Below, piece after piece: positions 7,627-17,591 of a DNA stretch of 64,000 bases. Numbering within the stretch: position 1 is the first letter of the stretch; the number at the start of each line of letters is the position of its first letter. The translations under genes and the position numbers were made by a program. Location of the stretch: NCBI RefSeq assembly GCF_000725485.1, contig NZ_JOAG01000045.1, forward strand, positions 25,718-89,717. Reading direction: 5' to 3'. Source of the stretch: Nonomuraea candida. GTDB taxonomy: Bacteria > Actinomycetota > Actinomycetes > Streptosporangiales > Streptosporangiaceae. Under the pieces are notes generated by a model, which did not search any database, was not told the origin of the DNA, and saw nothing but the letters and a program-made list of their open reading frames with translations.

Positions 7627-8217
7627 ATGGCAGAGGCGACCGGTGACGACCTGCTGCCGAAACCGGAGACGGCCGGGTCGGTGGCCGAGTTCGTCGCGAT
7701 GCTCAGACAGCTCAAGTCGTTGTCGGGGCTGACGTACAAGGAGCTCGAGAGCCGCGCCCGCACCGACGGATCCTCCCTGCCGCGCAGCACGCTCGCGGCC
7801 GCCCTGAACCGCAACGGGCTGCCGCGCGAGCAGCTGCTGACCGCGTTCCTGCGCGCCACCGGCTGCGGGCCGGGGGAGATCGCGGCGTGGGTGAGGGCGC
7901 GCAAGACCCTCGGCGCGAGACCGGCCCCCGCCGCCCCGCCCGTGCCGCCCGGACCCGGGCCGTTCCCTGGCGGCGCCGCGCTGCTTCCCGCCGGGCCCGG
8001 GCCGTTCCCCGCCGGGCCTGGGCCGTTCCCCGGCGGGGGCGCACCGTTCCCCGGCGATGCCGGGCCGCTCCCCGCCGGGCCGGGGCAGTTCCCCGGCCGG
8101 GACGGGCGGGGGCGGCGCGGTCTCCTGCCGGTCAAGCCGTATGCCCTGCTCGTCGGGTTCGTGCTGGGGTGCGTCACCGGCTACCTCTGGCGCAGATCCG
8201 CGCACGCCGGACGCTGA
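7627..8217 (+). CDS. Helix-turn-helix protein with Pro/Gly linker and C-terminal membrane anchor
   Basis: A 196-residue protein. Residues 15-95 form an XRE-type helix-turn-helix (MLRQLKSLSGLTYKELESRA, then LPRSTLAAALNRNGLP). Residues 100-165 are a low-complexity linker with repeated PAGPGPFP-like units. A single hydrophobic helix (YALLVGFVLGCVTGYLW) with a basic end lies at the C-terminus. This suggests a membrane-tethered DNA-binding or sensory protein of a type common in actinomycetes. The upstream region has a TTGACA at 7542 with no convincing -10, and GGAAC (7552) 16 bases before GTAT, which is at best a weak ECF-type promoter. A link to the lasso cluster is not shown. Confidence 0.75.
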   Translation: MAEATGDDLLPKPETAGSVAEFVAMLRQLKSLSGLTYKELESRARTDGSSLPRSTLAAALNRNGLPREQLLTAFLRATGCGPGEIAAWVRARKTLGARPAPAAPPVPPGPGPFPGGAALLPAGPGPFPAGPGPFPGGGAPFPGDAGPLPAGPGQFPGRDGRGRRGLLPVKPYALLVGFVLGCVTGYLWRRSAHAGR

Positions 8218-8224
8218 TCGCCGG

Positions 8225-8289
8225 GAGACGGGCCCGGGGTCACCGTGAGACGGGCCCGGGGTCACCGTGAGACGGGCCCGGGGTCACCG
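8225..8289. repeat. Three tandem copies of a 22-bp unit
   Basis: Units start at 8225, 8247 and 8269; each begins GAGACGGGCCCGGGGTCACC and contains the palindrome GGGCCC. The third lacks its last base. The array lies 8 bases after the stop of the HTH membrane protein gene. A recent slippage duplication is likely. The embedded GC palindromes could form hairpins. Confidence 0.85.
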
Positions 8290-8499
8290 GGGGCTTCGGG
8301 CCAGGGGGACACGGATGCGAGTCCGCGCCCCGAAAGGGAACGCTGATCCATATGACGGACGTTTCCCGTGCACTCCCGCAGCTCCGACCGGCGCCCCGAG
8401 TCGCGCCACCGCCGCTGGCGGGTGCCCGCGCGGAGCGGGTGTGATCGCCGGGATAGGCTGTGGCGGGTTTCGCGACGGCCGGCGAGGAGGTCCGGATTC

Positions 8500-9573
8500 A
8501 TGACCACGACGTTCGGGGCGATCGGCAGCGGCCGGCGCACCCGGTTCTTCCTGCGGCTGGCCGCGGCGATGCCCGACCGGCTCCGGGTCGCCGGCGTCGT
8601 GACCCGCAGCGCCGCGCGGGCCGAGGAGATCACCGCCGAGTGGGGCGTGCCCGCCTTCCGCTCCATCGACGAGCTGCTGCGCCACGAGCGGCCCGGCTAC
8701 CTCGCCGCCGCGGTGCCCTGGGACGCGATGCCCGGCGCGATCCGCGAGGCCGCCGCGCACGGCGTGCCGGTCCTCGCCGAGACGCCGCCCGCGCCCGACC
8801 TGGCCGGGCTGCGCTCGCTCTGGAACGACGTCGGCGGCACCGGCCTGGTGCAGGTGGCCGAGCAGTATCTGCTGATGCCCGGGCACGCGGCCCGGCTGGC
8901 GATCGTCCGCGCGGGGGTGATCGGCGCGCCCACCTCGGTGCAGGTCTCCTCGACCCACCTCTACCACGCGGTGTCGCTGATCCGCGGCCTGCTGGGCGCC
9001 GGGTTCGACGCCGCCGAGGTGCGCGCGGGCGCGTTCGAGGCGCCGCTCGCCGACCCGCTGGGGGCCGACGGCTGGACCGGCGACGACACGCCGCGGCGGG
9101 CGACCACGACCATCGCCACGATCGACTTCGGCGGCACGATGGGCCTGTACGACTTCACCGACAACCAGTGGTGGAACCCGCTGCGGGCGCGGCGCATCGT
9201 GGTGCGCGGCTCGATCGGCGAGCTGGCCGACGACCGGGTGGTCAGGCTGGCCGACCCCACGACGCCGGTGGAGTCCCGGCTGATCCGGCGCGACACCGGC
9301 GTCGATCTCAGCCTGGAGTTCCGCGACCTCAAGCACATCAGCTTCGACGGGCGGGTGGTCTACCGCAACCCGTTCGACGGCTGCTCCCTGTCCGACGACG
9401 ACATCGCGGTCGCGGACATCCTGGCGCGCATGGGGGCCTGGGCCCGGCAGGAGGGGCCGGCCCCGTACCCGCTGGCCGAGGCCTGCCAGGACCACCTCAT
9501 CGGCCTGGCCATCGGCGAGTCGGCCAGGAGCGGCGGCCCGGTCACCACCGGCAAGGAGCCCTGGGCGGCCTGA
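8500..9573 (+). CDS. Gfo/Idh/MocA family oxidoreductase
   Basis: A 357-residue protein with an N-terminal Rossmann domain (FGAIGSGRRTRFFLRLAAA) and a C-terminal alpha/beta dehydrogenase domain. The usual EKP motif is replaced by AETPPAPD, so the conserved lysine near the active site is missing; this suggests altered chemistry or a non-catalytic member. Substrates in this family are sugars, inositols or amino sugars; none can be assigned. The ATG at 8500 has GAGGAGG 9 bases upstream, which rules out the longer reading frame from 8368. It stands alone, convergent with the UvrA-like gene. Confidence 0.85.
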   Translation: MTTTFGAIGSGRRTRFFLRLAAAMPDRLRVAGVVTRSAARAEEITAEWGVPAFRSIDELLRHERPGYLAAAVPWDAMPGAIREAAAHGVPVLAETPPAPDLAGLRSLWNDVGGTGLVQVAEQYLLMPGHAARLAIVRAGVIGAPTSVQVSSTHLYHAVSLIRGLLGAGFDAAEVRAGAFEAPLADPLGADGWTGDDTPRRATTTIATIDFGGTMGLYDFTDNQWWNPLRARRIVVRGSIGELADDRVVRLADPTTPVESRLIRRDTGVDLSLEFRDLKHISFDGRVVYRNPFDGCSLSDDDIAVADILARMGAWARQEGPAPYPLAEACQDHLIGLAIGESARSGGPVTTGKEPWAA

Positions 9574-9578
9574 ACCGG

Positions 9579-9643
9579 CCGAGGCGGGCACCCGAGGCGG
9601 GCACCCGAGGCGGGCACCCGAGCCGGGCACCCGAGGCGGGGCG
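9579..9643. repeat. Five tandem copies of a 13-bp unit
   Basis: The unit CCGAGGCGGGCAC is repeated from 9579 at 13-base spacing. Copies 1-3 are perfect, the fourth has one change and the fifth is degenerate. The array begins 5 bases after the oxidoreductase stop, between convergent genes. It looks like a slippage array with no obvious hairpin. Confidence 0.85.
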
Positions 9644-9716
9644 CGGCCCCGGCCGGCGCGCCGCCGTCCCGAGCGGTTCCGGTCAGGCGCGCGCCGAAGC
9701 GGCCGCCGCGCGCCGG

Positions 9717-12107
<2,391 letters not shown>

Positions 12108-12347
12108 GGTGTCCTGTCTGTCCAGCGGGGCCGCCCGGCAGGGCGGTCTCCGTCGTCGGCGCCTGGCAAGATTTAACCAGCTCCGAGCCATATGTCCGGT
12201 TCGCTGGCAGGATCACGTTAGTCGTGGCCGGGGGAGCGGCGCTTCTCGATTCCTGACCGGTTGCCTGGGCGCGCCGGGGACGGCCGCGGAAGGGCGTCCG
12301 GCCAGGTCAGGGATTCGGGGGCCGGTCCCCGGGTAGGCGAGCCCGGT

Positions 12348-12467
12348 ATGAAATTCGGGAACTGGGACGTCAGACCGCTGGGCGGGTGGATGGGATGCCT
12401 GGCGATGATCGTCATATCGATCGTGTTGTCGGTGCTGCTGACGCTGATCATCAACCTGCTGATCTAG
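12348..12467 (+). CDS. Tiny single-pass membrane protein (39 residues)
   Basis: Reads MKFGNWDVRPLGGWMGCLAM then a hydrophobic helix rich in Ile, Val and Leu to the end (VLLTLIINLLI). The ATG at 12348 is chosen because the upstream extension is low-complexity, although no strong ribosome site is visible. Its last 17 bases overlap the 3' end of the convergent monooxygenase gene. Very small membrane proteins with this hydrophilic head and terminal helix occur in actinomycetes; the role is unknown. Confidence 0.55.
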   Translation: MKFGNWDVRPLGGWMGCLAMIVISIVLSVLLTLIINLLI

Positions 12468-13560
12468 CGGGGTCCCGGTCGCCGTGTTCGCGTGCCGGCG
12501 TCCGGCCGCGCAGCAGCGGGAGGAGGTGCTCGCCCTGGCGGCGGAGCTCCGTTAGGTAGGGCGTGTCGGAGAGGATGAAGTGGGTGATGCCGAGCGCCTC
12601 GTACCGGCGCAGCGACGTGGCCACCTCCTCGGCCGAGCCGACCAGCCAGGTGGTGCCCGCGCCGCCGCCGCCGTACCGGCCGGGCGCGGTGTAGAGGTTG
12701 CCATCGAGCACCTCGCCCCGCGCGGCCAGGCCGAGCAGCCGCCGCTGGCCGACGGCGGCGCTCCAGTTCACGTCGCGCGCGACCCGCCCCTTGGCCATCT
12801 CGGCGACCTTGGCCTCGGCGTCGGCCCAGGCCCGCTCGGCGGTGTCGCGGACGACGGTGGTGACCCGCAGGCCGAACTCCAGCGGCGGATGCTCGCGGCC
12901 GAGCCGCTCGCCGAGCCGCCTGAGCCGGTCGATGCGCTCGCCGACGTCGTCGAGCGGCTCGCCCCAGAAGAGCTGGACGTCGGCCTCGGTGGCGGCCACC
13001 CGCTCGGCGGCCTCCGAGGCGCCGCCGAAGTAGAGCCGCGGATGCGCGCGACCGTCCCGGACGACCGGCCGCGCGGCCACGGTGGAGCCGGTGACGGTGA
13101 AGTGGCCGCCGCGGAAGGTGACGTCCTCCTCGGTCCACAACCTCCGCACGACCTGCATGAACTCCTTGGTACGCGCGTAGCGGGCGGCCTGGTCGCCCTC
13201 GCTGTCGCCGTACGCCGCCAGGTCGTCCTTGCCCGAGACGATGTTGACCAGCACCCGGCCCCCGGTGAGCCGGTCCAGGGTCGCCGCGGCGGAGGCGAAG
13301 TTGGCCGGATGCCAGAAGCCGGGCCGCGCGGCGATCAGCGGCTGGAACGTCGTCGTCCGCGCGGCCAGGGCGGTGGCGACGGTGAAGGTGTCGGGGCGTC
13401 CCCAGCCGGTGCCGATGAGCGCTCCGTCCCACCCGTGCTCCTCCAGGGCCCGAGCCTGGCGGGTGAGGGTGTCGAGACTGTTGTGGCCGGCGACGACGTC
13501 GTCGCCCCGGTGCCCGGGCTGCACCTGGTTCGGGATGTACCAGAGGAACTGGCGGCTCAT
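12451..13560 (-). CDS. LLM-class flavin-dependent oxidoreductase (alkanesulfonate-monooxygenase-like)
   Basis: A 369-residue luciferase-like TIM-barrel protein, closest in pattern to FMNH2-dependent alkanesulfonate monooxygenases (SsuD type). Visible segments are LIGTGWGRPDTFTVATALAARTT, ARPGFWHPANFASAAATLDRLTGGR and VNIVSG, followed by a GGASEAAERVA stretch. It would release sulfite from sulfonates or oxidise a related small substrate, using reduced flavin from a separate reductase not seen here. The ATG at 13560 has AGGAC 10 bases upstream. An AT-rich palindrome at 13607-13623 lies in its promoter region. No sulfonate ABC transporter is adjacent. Confidence 0.88.
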   Translation of the reverse strand: MSRQFLWYIPNQVQPGHRGDDVVAGHNSLDTLTRQARALEEHGWDGALIGTGWGRPDTFTVATALAARTTTFQPLIAARPGFWHPANFASAAATLDRLTGGRVLVNIVSGKDDLAAYGDSEGDQAARYARTKEFMQVVRRLWTEEDVTFRGGHFTVTGSTVAARPVVRDGRAHPRLYFGGASEAAERVAATEADVQLFWGEPLDDVGERIDRLRRLGERLGREHPPLEFGLRVTTVVRDTAERAWADAEAKVAEMAKGRVARDVNWSAAVGQRRLLGLAARGEVLDGNLYTAPGRYGGGGAGTTWLVGSAEEVATSLRRYEALGITHFILSDTPYLTELRRQGEHLLPLLRGRTPAREHGDRDPARSAG

Positions 13561-13606
13561 GCGCGGTCGTCCTGTTCTGCTCGGAGGGCGGTCACGGCGC
13601 ATATTA

Positions 13607-13623
13607 CCTATTATTCCAATAGG
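13607..13623. promoter_or_regulatory. AT-rich palindrome upstream of the LLM monooxygenase
   Basis: Arms CCTATT (13607-13612) and AATAGG (13618-13623) are separated by ATTCC. The palindrome sits in the most AT-rich stretch of the neighbourhood, 47-63 bases before the start. On the minus strand it is followed by TAATAT, a possible -10 element, so a regulator bound here would contact the promoter. Confidence 0.5.
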
Positions 13624-13745
13624 TTTTAAGGGGAAGGGGGTGAATCCTGAGCGGCCGGCCGCGCAGCCGGCCATCCAGGGCGTCTGACCGCGCCCGGCCC
13701 GGGGGCGGAAAATCCGATCGACCGCGGGGCCGCGCGTCGGCCATC

Positions 13746-14594
13746 ATGATCGTCATGACCGCCGAGTCACGGGAACGGGTACGCGAATACTTCGACGCCT
13801 TGGGAGACGCCGAATGGCACCGCCTGACCGGTGACATCAGGGGCCGCGTCAGCCTGGAGGTGCACCGCCGGCTGCTCGCCCGGTTCGTCCGGCCCGGCCA
13901 TCGGGTCCTGGAGGTGGGCGCGGGTCCCGGCCGGTTCACCGCCGAGCTGGCCGCCCTGGGCGCGACCGTCGTCGTCACCGACCTCTCCCCGGTCCAGCTC
14001 GCGCTCAACGAGGAACGGCTGCGGGGCAGCGCGGCCGAGGCGGCGGTGGAGCGGCGGGAACTGCTGGACGTCTGCGACACCGGCCGCTACGCCGACGGGG
14101 AGTTCGACCTGGTGCTCGCCTACGGCGGGCCGCTGTCGTACGCGTTCGAGCAGGCCGGGGCCGCGCTGCGCGGCCTGTTCCGCATCACCGGGCCGGGTGG
14201 CGCGGTCGTCGGCTCGGTCATGTCCCTGCTGGGCGCCTGGCGGCACTTCCTGCCCGGCGCGGTCGGGGTCGCCGAGGCCATCGGCGAGGACGCCAACGAC
14301 CTGATCCTGCGCACCGGGGACCTGCGCCACAAGGGGGAGCCCGGCGGCCACGTCTGCCGGATGTTCCGCGCCGGCGACCTGACCGCGCTGGTCGAGGCCG
14401 CCGGCGGGGAGGTCGTCGCCCTCAGCGCCAGCAACTGGGCCTCCCTCGGCGACCTCGACGCGCTCGCGTCGCTCGAGGCCGACCCCGACCGGTGGGCCCG
14501 CTTCCTGGAGCACGAGATCGCCGCGTGCCAGGAGCCCGGCGCCGTGGACGGCGGCACCCACATCCTGTTCGCCGCCCGCCACCGACCGTCCTGA
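13746..14594 (+). CDS. Class I SAM-dependent methyltransferase
   Basis: A protein of 279-282 residues with the SAM-binding motif VLEVGAGPGRFTAEL (motif I), an acidic VVVTDLSPVQL (motif II), and FDLVLAYGGPLSYAF (post-motif region). The C-terminal part carries no recognisable substrate domain. The substrate is unknown. Possible starts are 13746 or 13755; neither has a clear ribosome site, so the message may be leaderless or initiate weakly. It is a single-gene unit divergent from the LLM gene and convergent with the M81 peptidase. Confidence 0.85.
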   Translation: MIVMTAESRERVREYFDALGDAEWHRLTGDIRGRVSLEVHRRLLARFVRPGHRVLEVGAGPGRFTAELAALGATVVVTDLSPVQLALNEERLRGSAAEAAVERRELLDVCDTGRYADGEFDLVLAYGGPLSYAFEQAGAALRGLFRITGPGGAVVGSVMSLLGAWRHFLPGAVGVAEAIGEDANDLILRTGDLRHKGEPGGHVCRMFRAGDLTALVEAAGGEVVALSASNWASLGDLDALASLEADPDRWARFLEHEIAACQEPGAVDGGTHILFAARHRPS

Positions 14595-14632
14595 CCGGCG
14601 CGGCCCGAGCCGGAACGCGGCAGGTCGCCGAC

Positions 14633-14683
14633 GGGGGTCGAGGTGGGCGGTGGGGGGTCGAGGTGGGTGGCGGGAGGTGGGTG
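14633..14683 (+). other. G-rich direct repeat with quadruplex potential
   Basis: GGGGGTCGAGGTGGG occurs at 14633-14647 and again at 14653-14667, followed by further GGG runs. At least five G-tracts lie on the + strand within 50 bases. It lies between the convergent methyltransferase and M81 peptidase genes. It could fold as a G-quadruplex and affect termination. Confidence 0.4.
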
Positions 14684-14684
14684 G

Positions 14685-16142
14685 TCAGCGGGGGCCGAGG
14701 TGGAGGGCGGTGCCGAAGTCGAGTGCGGCGTCGGGGTCGATCGGGAAGATCGGCCGCCGCAGGTTCCGGTACGGCAGCCGGTGCAGGTCCTGGTCCACGC
14801 CCCCCGGCGTGAGCGCCAGCATCCAGTCCGCCGCCGCGTCGAACAGCTCGGGCTCCAGGTACCCGATCTTCACCGTGACCACGTCGACGTCCGCCACCTC
14901 CACCCCCAGCCGCCGGTACGACTCCAGCAGCCGGTACTGCATCCGCCGCGAGGTCAGGAAGACGCTCAGCCCCCCGACGCGCACGCCGGCCACCAGCCCG
15001 CCGTCGGGGTCGTCGGCCAGCGCCTCCAGCGTGCCCTCCAGCAGCAGCGGCCCCGGCTCGCGGGTGTCGACGCGCCCGCCCGCGCGCACGCTGACCGGCG
15101 CGCCGATCGGCAGGCCCGCCAGGCTCGCCACCGCCTCCGGGTCGAACAGGGAGGCGTAGACGGCGCGGACCGAGCCGTCGCGGATCTCCGGCCTGGCCAG
15201 CATCCGCTCCAGCGCGTAGGTGACGTCGTCGGCGCCGCCCGCGCCGGGGTTGTCGCCGGAGTCGCTGATGAAGTACGGCCGGGCCGAGCCCTCCTTCAGC
15301 GCCGCGTCCAGGCACTCGTCCATGGAGCCCGTGGGCGCGACGAAGGCGAAGTCGTCGCGCGCGTCCCAGAACGCCTGCCCCAGCTCGCGGGCCGCCCGCT
15401 CGGTGGCGGCGGCGTCGGTGCCGGTGACCACCACGGCGCCGGTGCAGCGCGGCTCGTCGGCCCAGGCGAAGCCGATCCAGACGGCCGCGTCGATCACGCC
15501 CGGCCGGGCCTCGATCTCCGGGACGCGGTCGTACAGGCCACGGGCGGGCTCGACGCGGGTGCTGGTCATCTCGCCGGGCAGCAGGATCGGCACGTGGACC
15601 AGCGCCTTGTACGGCCGCCCGCCCCGGCGCAGCGCCTCGACCAGGTTGCGGGCGGCGCGCTCGCGGGTCTCCCAGACGTCCACGTGCGGCGCGGTGCGGT
15701 AGCAGGTCAGCAGGTCGCAGCCGTCGAACAGGGTGGGGGAGACGTTGCCGTGCAGGTCCATCGCCGCCGACACCAGCGGCTGCGGGCCGATCGCCGCGCG
15801 CACGGCGGTGATCAGGTCGCCCTCGGCGTCCTGGCGGCCGACCACGCTCATCGCGCCGTGGATGTCCAGCAGCACGCCGTCGTACGGGCCGTCGGCCAGG
15901 CCCCGGACGATCTCGTCGCGCCAGGCGTCGTACGCGGCCGGCTCGACGGCTCCGCCCGGCAGGGCACGGGCGTGCACGAGCGGCACCCACTCCACGCCGG
16001 CCGCCCACGGCGCGCCGAGCCAGTCGTACCTGCCGAGCAGGTCCTGGCCACGGGTGACGTCGAAGTCGGCGGCGCCGCTCAGGTGCGGCGAGAAGGTGCT
16101 GGACTCGATGTGGATGCCGCAGATGGCGATACGCAAGGACAC
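14685..16142 (-). CDS. M81 family metallopeptidase (MlrC-like)
   Basis: A 485-residue protein with the N-terminal MlrC/M81 pattern: RIAICGIHIESSTFSP, then LLDIHGAMSVVGRQDAEGDLI, SAAMDLHGNVSP and CYRTAPHVDVWETRERA. The conserved His/Asp residues are those expected to bind zinc. The founding member MlrC degrades the linear peptide from the cyanotoxin microcystin; other members probably hydrolyse unusual peptides. It starts with GTG at 16142, 11 bases after the ROK stop, so the two form an operon. The adjacent divergent peptide ABC importer suggests that the peptide is taken up and then cleaved in the cytoplasm. Confidence 0.88.
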   Translation of the reverse strand: MSLRIAICGIHIESSTFSPHLSGAADFDVTRGQDLLGRYDWLGAPWAAGVEWVPLVHARALPGGAVEPAAYDAWRDEIVRGLADGPYDGVLLDIHGAMSVVGRQDAEGDLITAVRAAIGPQPLVSAAMDLHGNVSPTLFDGCDLLTCYRTAPHVDVWETRERAARNLVEALRRGGRPYKALVHVPILLPGEMTSTRVEPARGLYDRVPEIEARPGVIDAAVWIGFAWADEPRCTGAVVVTGTDAAATERAARELGQAFWDARDDFAFVAPTGSMDECLDAALKEGSARPYFISDSGDNPGAGGADDVTYALERMLARPEIRDGSVRAVYASLFDPEAVASLAGLPIGAPVSVRAGGRVDTREPGPLLLEGTLEALADDPDGGLVAGVRVGGLSVFLTSRRMQYRLLESYRRLGVEVADVDVVTVKIGYLEPELFDAAADWMLALTPGGVDQDLHRLPYRNLRRPIFPIDPDAALDFGTALHLGPR

Positions 16143-16153
16143 GGTGCTGCTTT

Positions 16154-17383
16154 CTAGGAGGAACTGCCGTCGTTCGAGGGGCGGAGGCTGGTGGAGGGGC
16201 GGAGGCCGGGGGAGGGGCGCGGGCCGGCCGGGGGGCCGTGGCCGGCGGGCAGGCGCAGGTCGGCGCTCTCGCGCAGCAGGTGGCCCAGCCCGATCAGCGC
16301 CGCGTCGGGGCCGGCCACGCTCGCCTCGATGGACAACGACTGGGTCAGCGGCGGCAGGCAGCGCTCGTACAGCATGCCCTTGACCGCCGCCACGTAGACG
16401 TCGAGGCTCGACAGCGCGCCGCCGATCACCACGCTGTCCGGGTTGAGGAAGTTGACCAGGCCCGACAGTGCGACGCCGAGCAGCCGGCCGGCCTGGCGCA
16501 CGAGCGTCACCACGGCCGGGTCGGCGTTGACGGTGGCGGCGATGACGTCGCGGGTGCTGGCCACCGGCAGGCCGCGGCCGGCCAGCTCGCGGGCGAGCGC
16601 GGCGCCGCTGGCGACGGTCTCCAGGCAGCCGCGGCTGCCGCAGGAGCACTCGCGCTCGCCGCTGTCGGCCACCCGCACGTGGGTGACGTCGCCGCTCAGC
16701 CCGCGCCCGCCGCGGTAGATCTCGGCGCGGCTGACCAGGCAGCCGCCGATGCCGGTGCCGGCCTTGACGTAGATCATGTCGCCGGTCTCGCGGCGCGTGA
16801 CGTACTCGCCGATCGCGGCGGCCTTGGCGTCGTTGTCGACGACGGCGGTCACCTCGAAGCGGTCGCGCAGGTCGCTCTGCACGTCGTAGCCGCTCCAGCC
16901 CGGCATGCGGGCCGGGCCGATCAGCCGCCCGTGCGGGAAGTCCACGGGGCCGGGCAGCGCCATGCCGACGGCCAGCAGCCGCCGGCCGGGCGCGTGGGCG
17001 GCCCGGACGCGGTCGAAGGCCGCGGTGATCTCGTCGAAGATCGCCCCTGGGCCTGCTCCTATGTCGACGGCGAACTCCTCGGCCGCCTGCAGCTCCCCGG
17101 AGGGCGAGCAGAGGCCGACGCGGGCGTGACGGGCGCCGAGCTCGGCCACCGCGAACACGCCGCCGTCCTCGCGCAGCCGCAGGATCCTGGGCCGGCGGCC
17201 GCCGGTGGAGGCGCCCACGCCCTCCTCCAGGATCGTGCCCTCCTCCAGCAGGCGGCGCACCACGCTGGAGACCGTCGACGGAGCCACCTCCAGGATCTCC
17301 ACCAGGTCCGCGCGGGAGGCGGCCTTGCCGCTGGCCAGCAGGTTCAACGCCTGCTCGCGCAGCTTGGCGGGCGGCTCCGGCAT
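16154..17383 (-). CDS. ROK family transcriptional regulator
   Basis: A 409-residue ROK protein. A winged helix occupies about residues 5-65 (ASRADLVEILEVAPSTVSSVVRRL). The kinase-like domain has VDNDAKAAAIGEY, KAGTGIGGCLV and an intact zinc motif CSCGSRGCLE. The tail repeats PS/LRPS-type low-complexity sequence. The ATG at 17383 follows GGGAGGAG. It is divergent from the peptide ABC operon and 11 bases upstream of the M81 gene. It probably represses both until a sugar- or peptide-derived ligand appears; because the zinc and ATP motifs are kept, kinase activity cannot be excluded. Confidence 0.9.
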   Translation of the reverse strand: MPEPPAKLREQALNLLASGKAASRADLVEILEVAPSTVSSVVRRLLEEGTILEEGVGASTGGRRPRILRLREDGGVFAVAELGARHARVGLCSPSGELQAAEEFAVDIGAGPGAIFDEITAAFDRVRAAHAPGRRLLAVGMALPGPVDFPHGRLIGPARMPGWSGYDVQSDLRDRFEVTAVVDNDAKAAAIGEYVTRRETGDMIYVKAGTGIGGCLVSRAEIYRGGRGLSGDVTHVRVADSGERECSCGSRGCLETVASGAALARELAGRGLPVASTRDVIAATVNADPAVVTLVRQAGRLLGVALSGLVNFLNPDSVVIGGALSSLDVYVAAVKGMLYERCLPPLTQSLSIEASVAGPDAALIGLGHLLRESADLRLPAGHGPPAGPRPSPGLRPSTSLRPSNDGSSS

Positions 17384-17414
17384 GGGTCTCCTCCCCTTTG
17401 ACGAACACAGCAGA

Positions 17415-17452
17415 TGCCCATCATCGGGCACGAAGACGATCACCGATAGGTG
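17415..17452. promoter_or_regulatory. Two small dyads upstream of the ROK gene
   Basis: TGCCC-ATCATC-GGGCA (17415-17430) and CACC-GATA-GGTG (17441-17452) lie 32-69 bases upstream of the ROK start, in the 208-base divergent region. They are candidate operators for the ROK protein or another regulator of the peptide-import locus. The arms are short, so chance matches are possible. Confidence 0.3.
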
Positions 17453-17509
17453 CCTTCGCCGCGGACTCTATCCCGAAATAAGTGTCCCGAACAAAGCTGA
17501 TTTTTCGCA

Positions 17510-17538
17510 TTGACTTACTACTTGCACCTCTATACATT
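17510..17538 (+). promoter_or_regulatory. Candidate promoter of the peptide ABC operon
   Basis: A -35 element TTGACT (17510-17515) is followed by TATACATT at 17531-17538. The spacing is 15 bases to TATACA or 17 bases to TACATT. It lies about 55 bases before the substrate-binding-protein start, in AT-rich sequence for this genome. Confidence 0.55.
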
Positions 17539-17591
17539 CTCCGGACTGAAGGGCCCCTGGAGGGCACGCGCACCTCTCGACGAGGAGAAAC

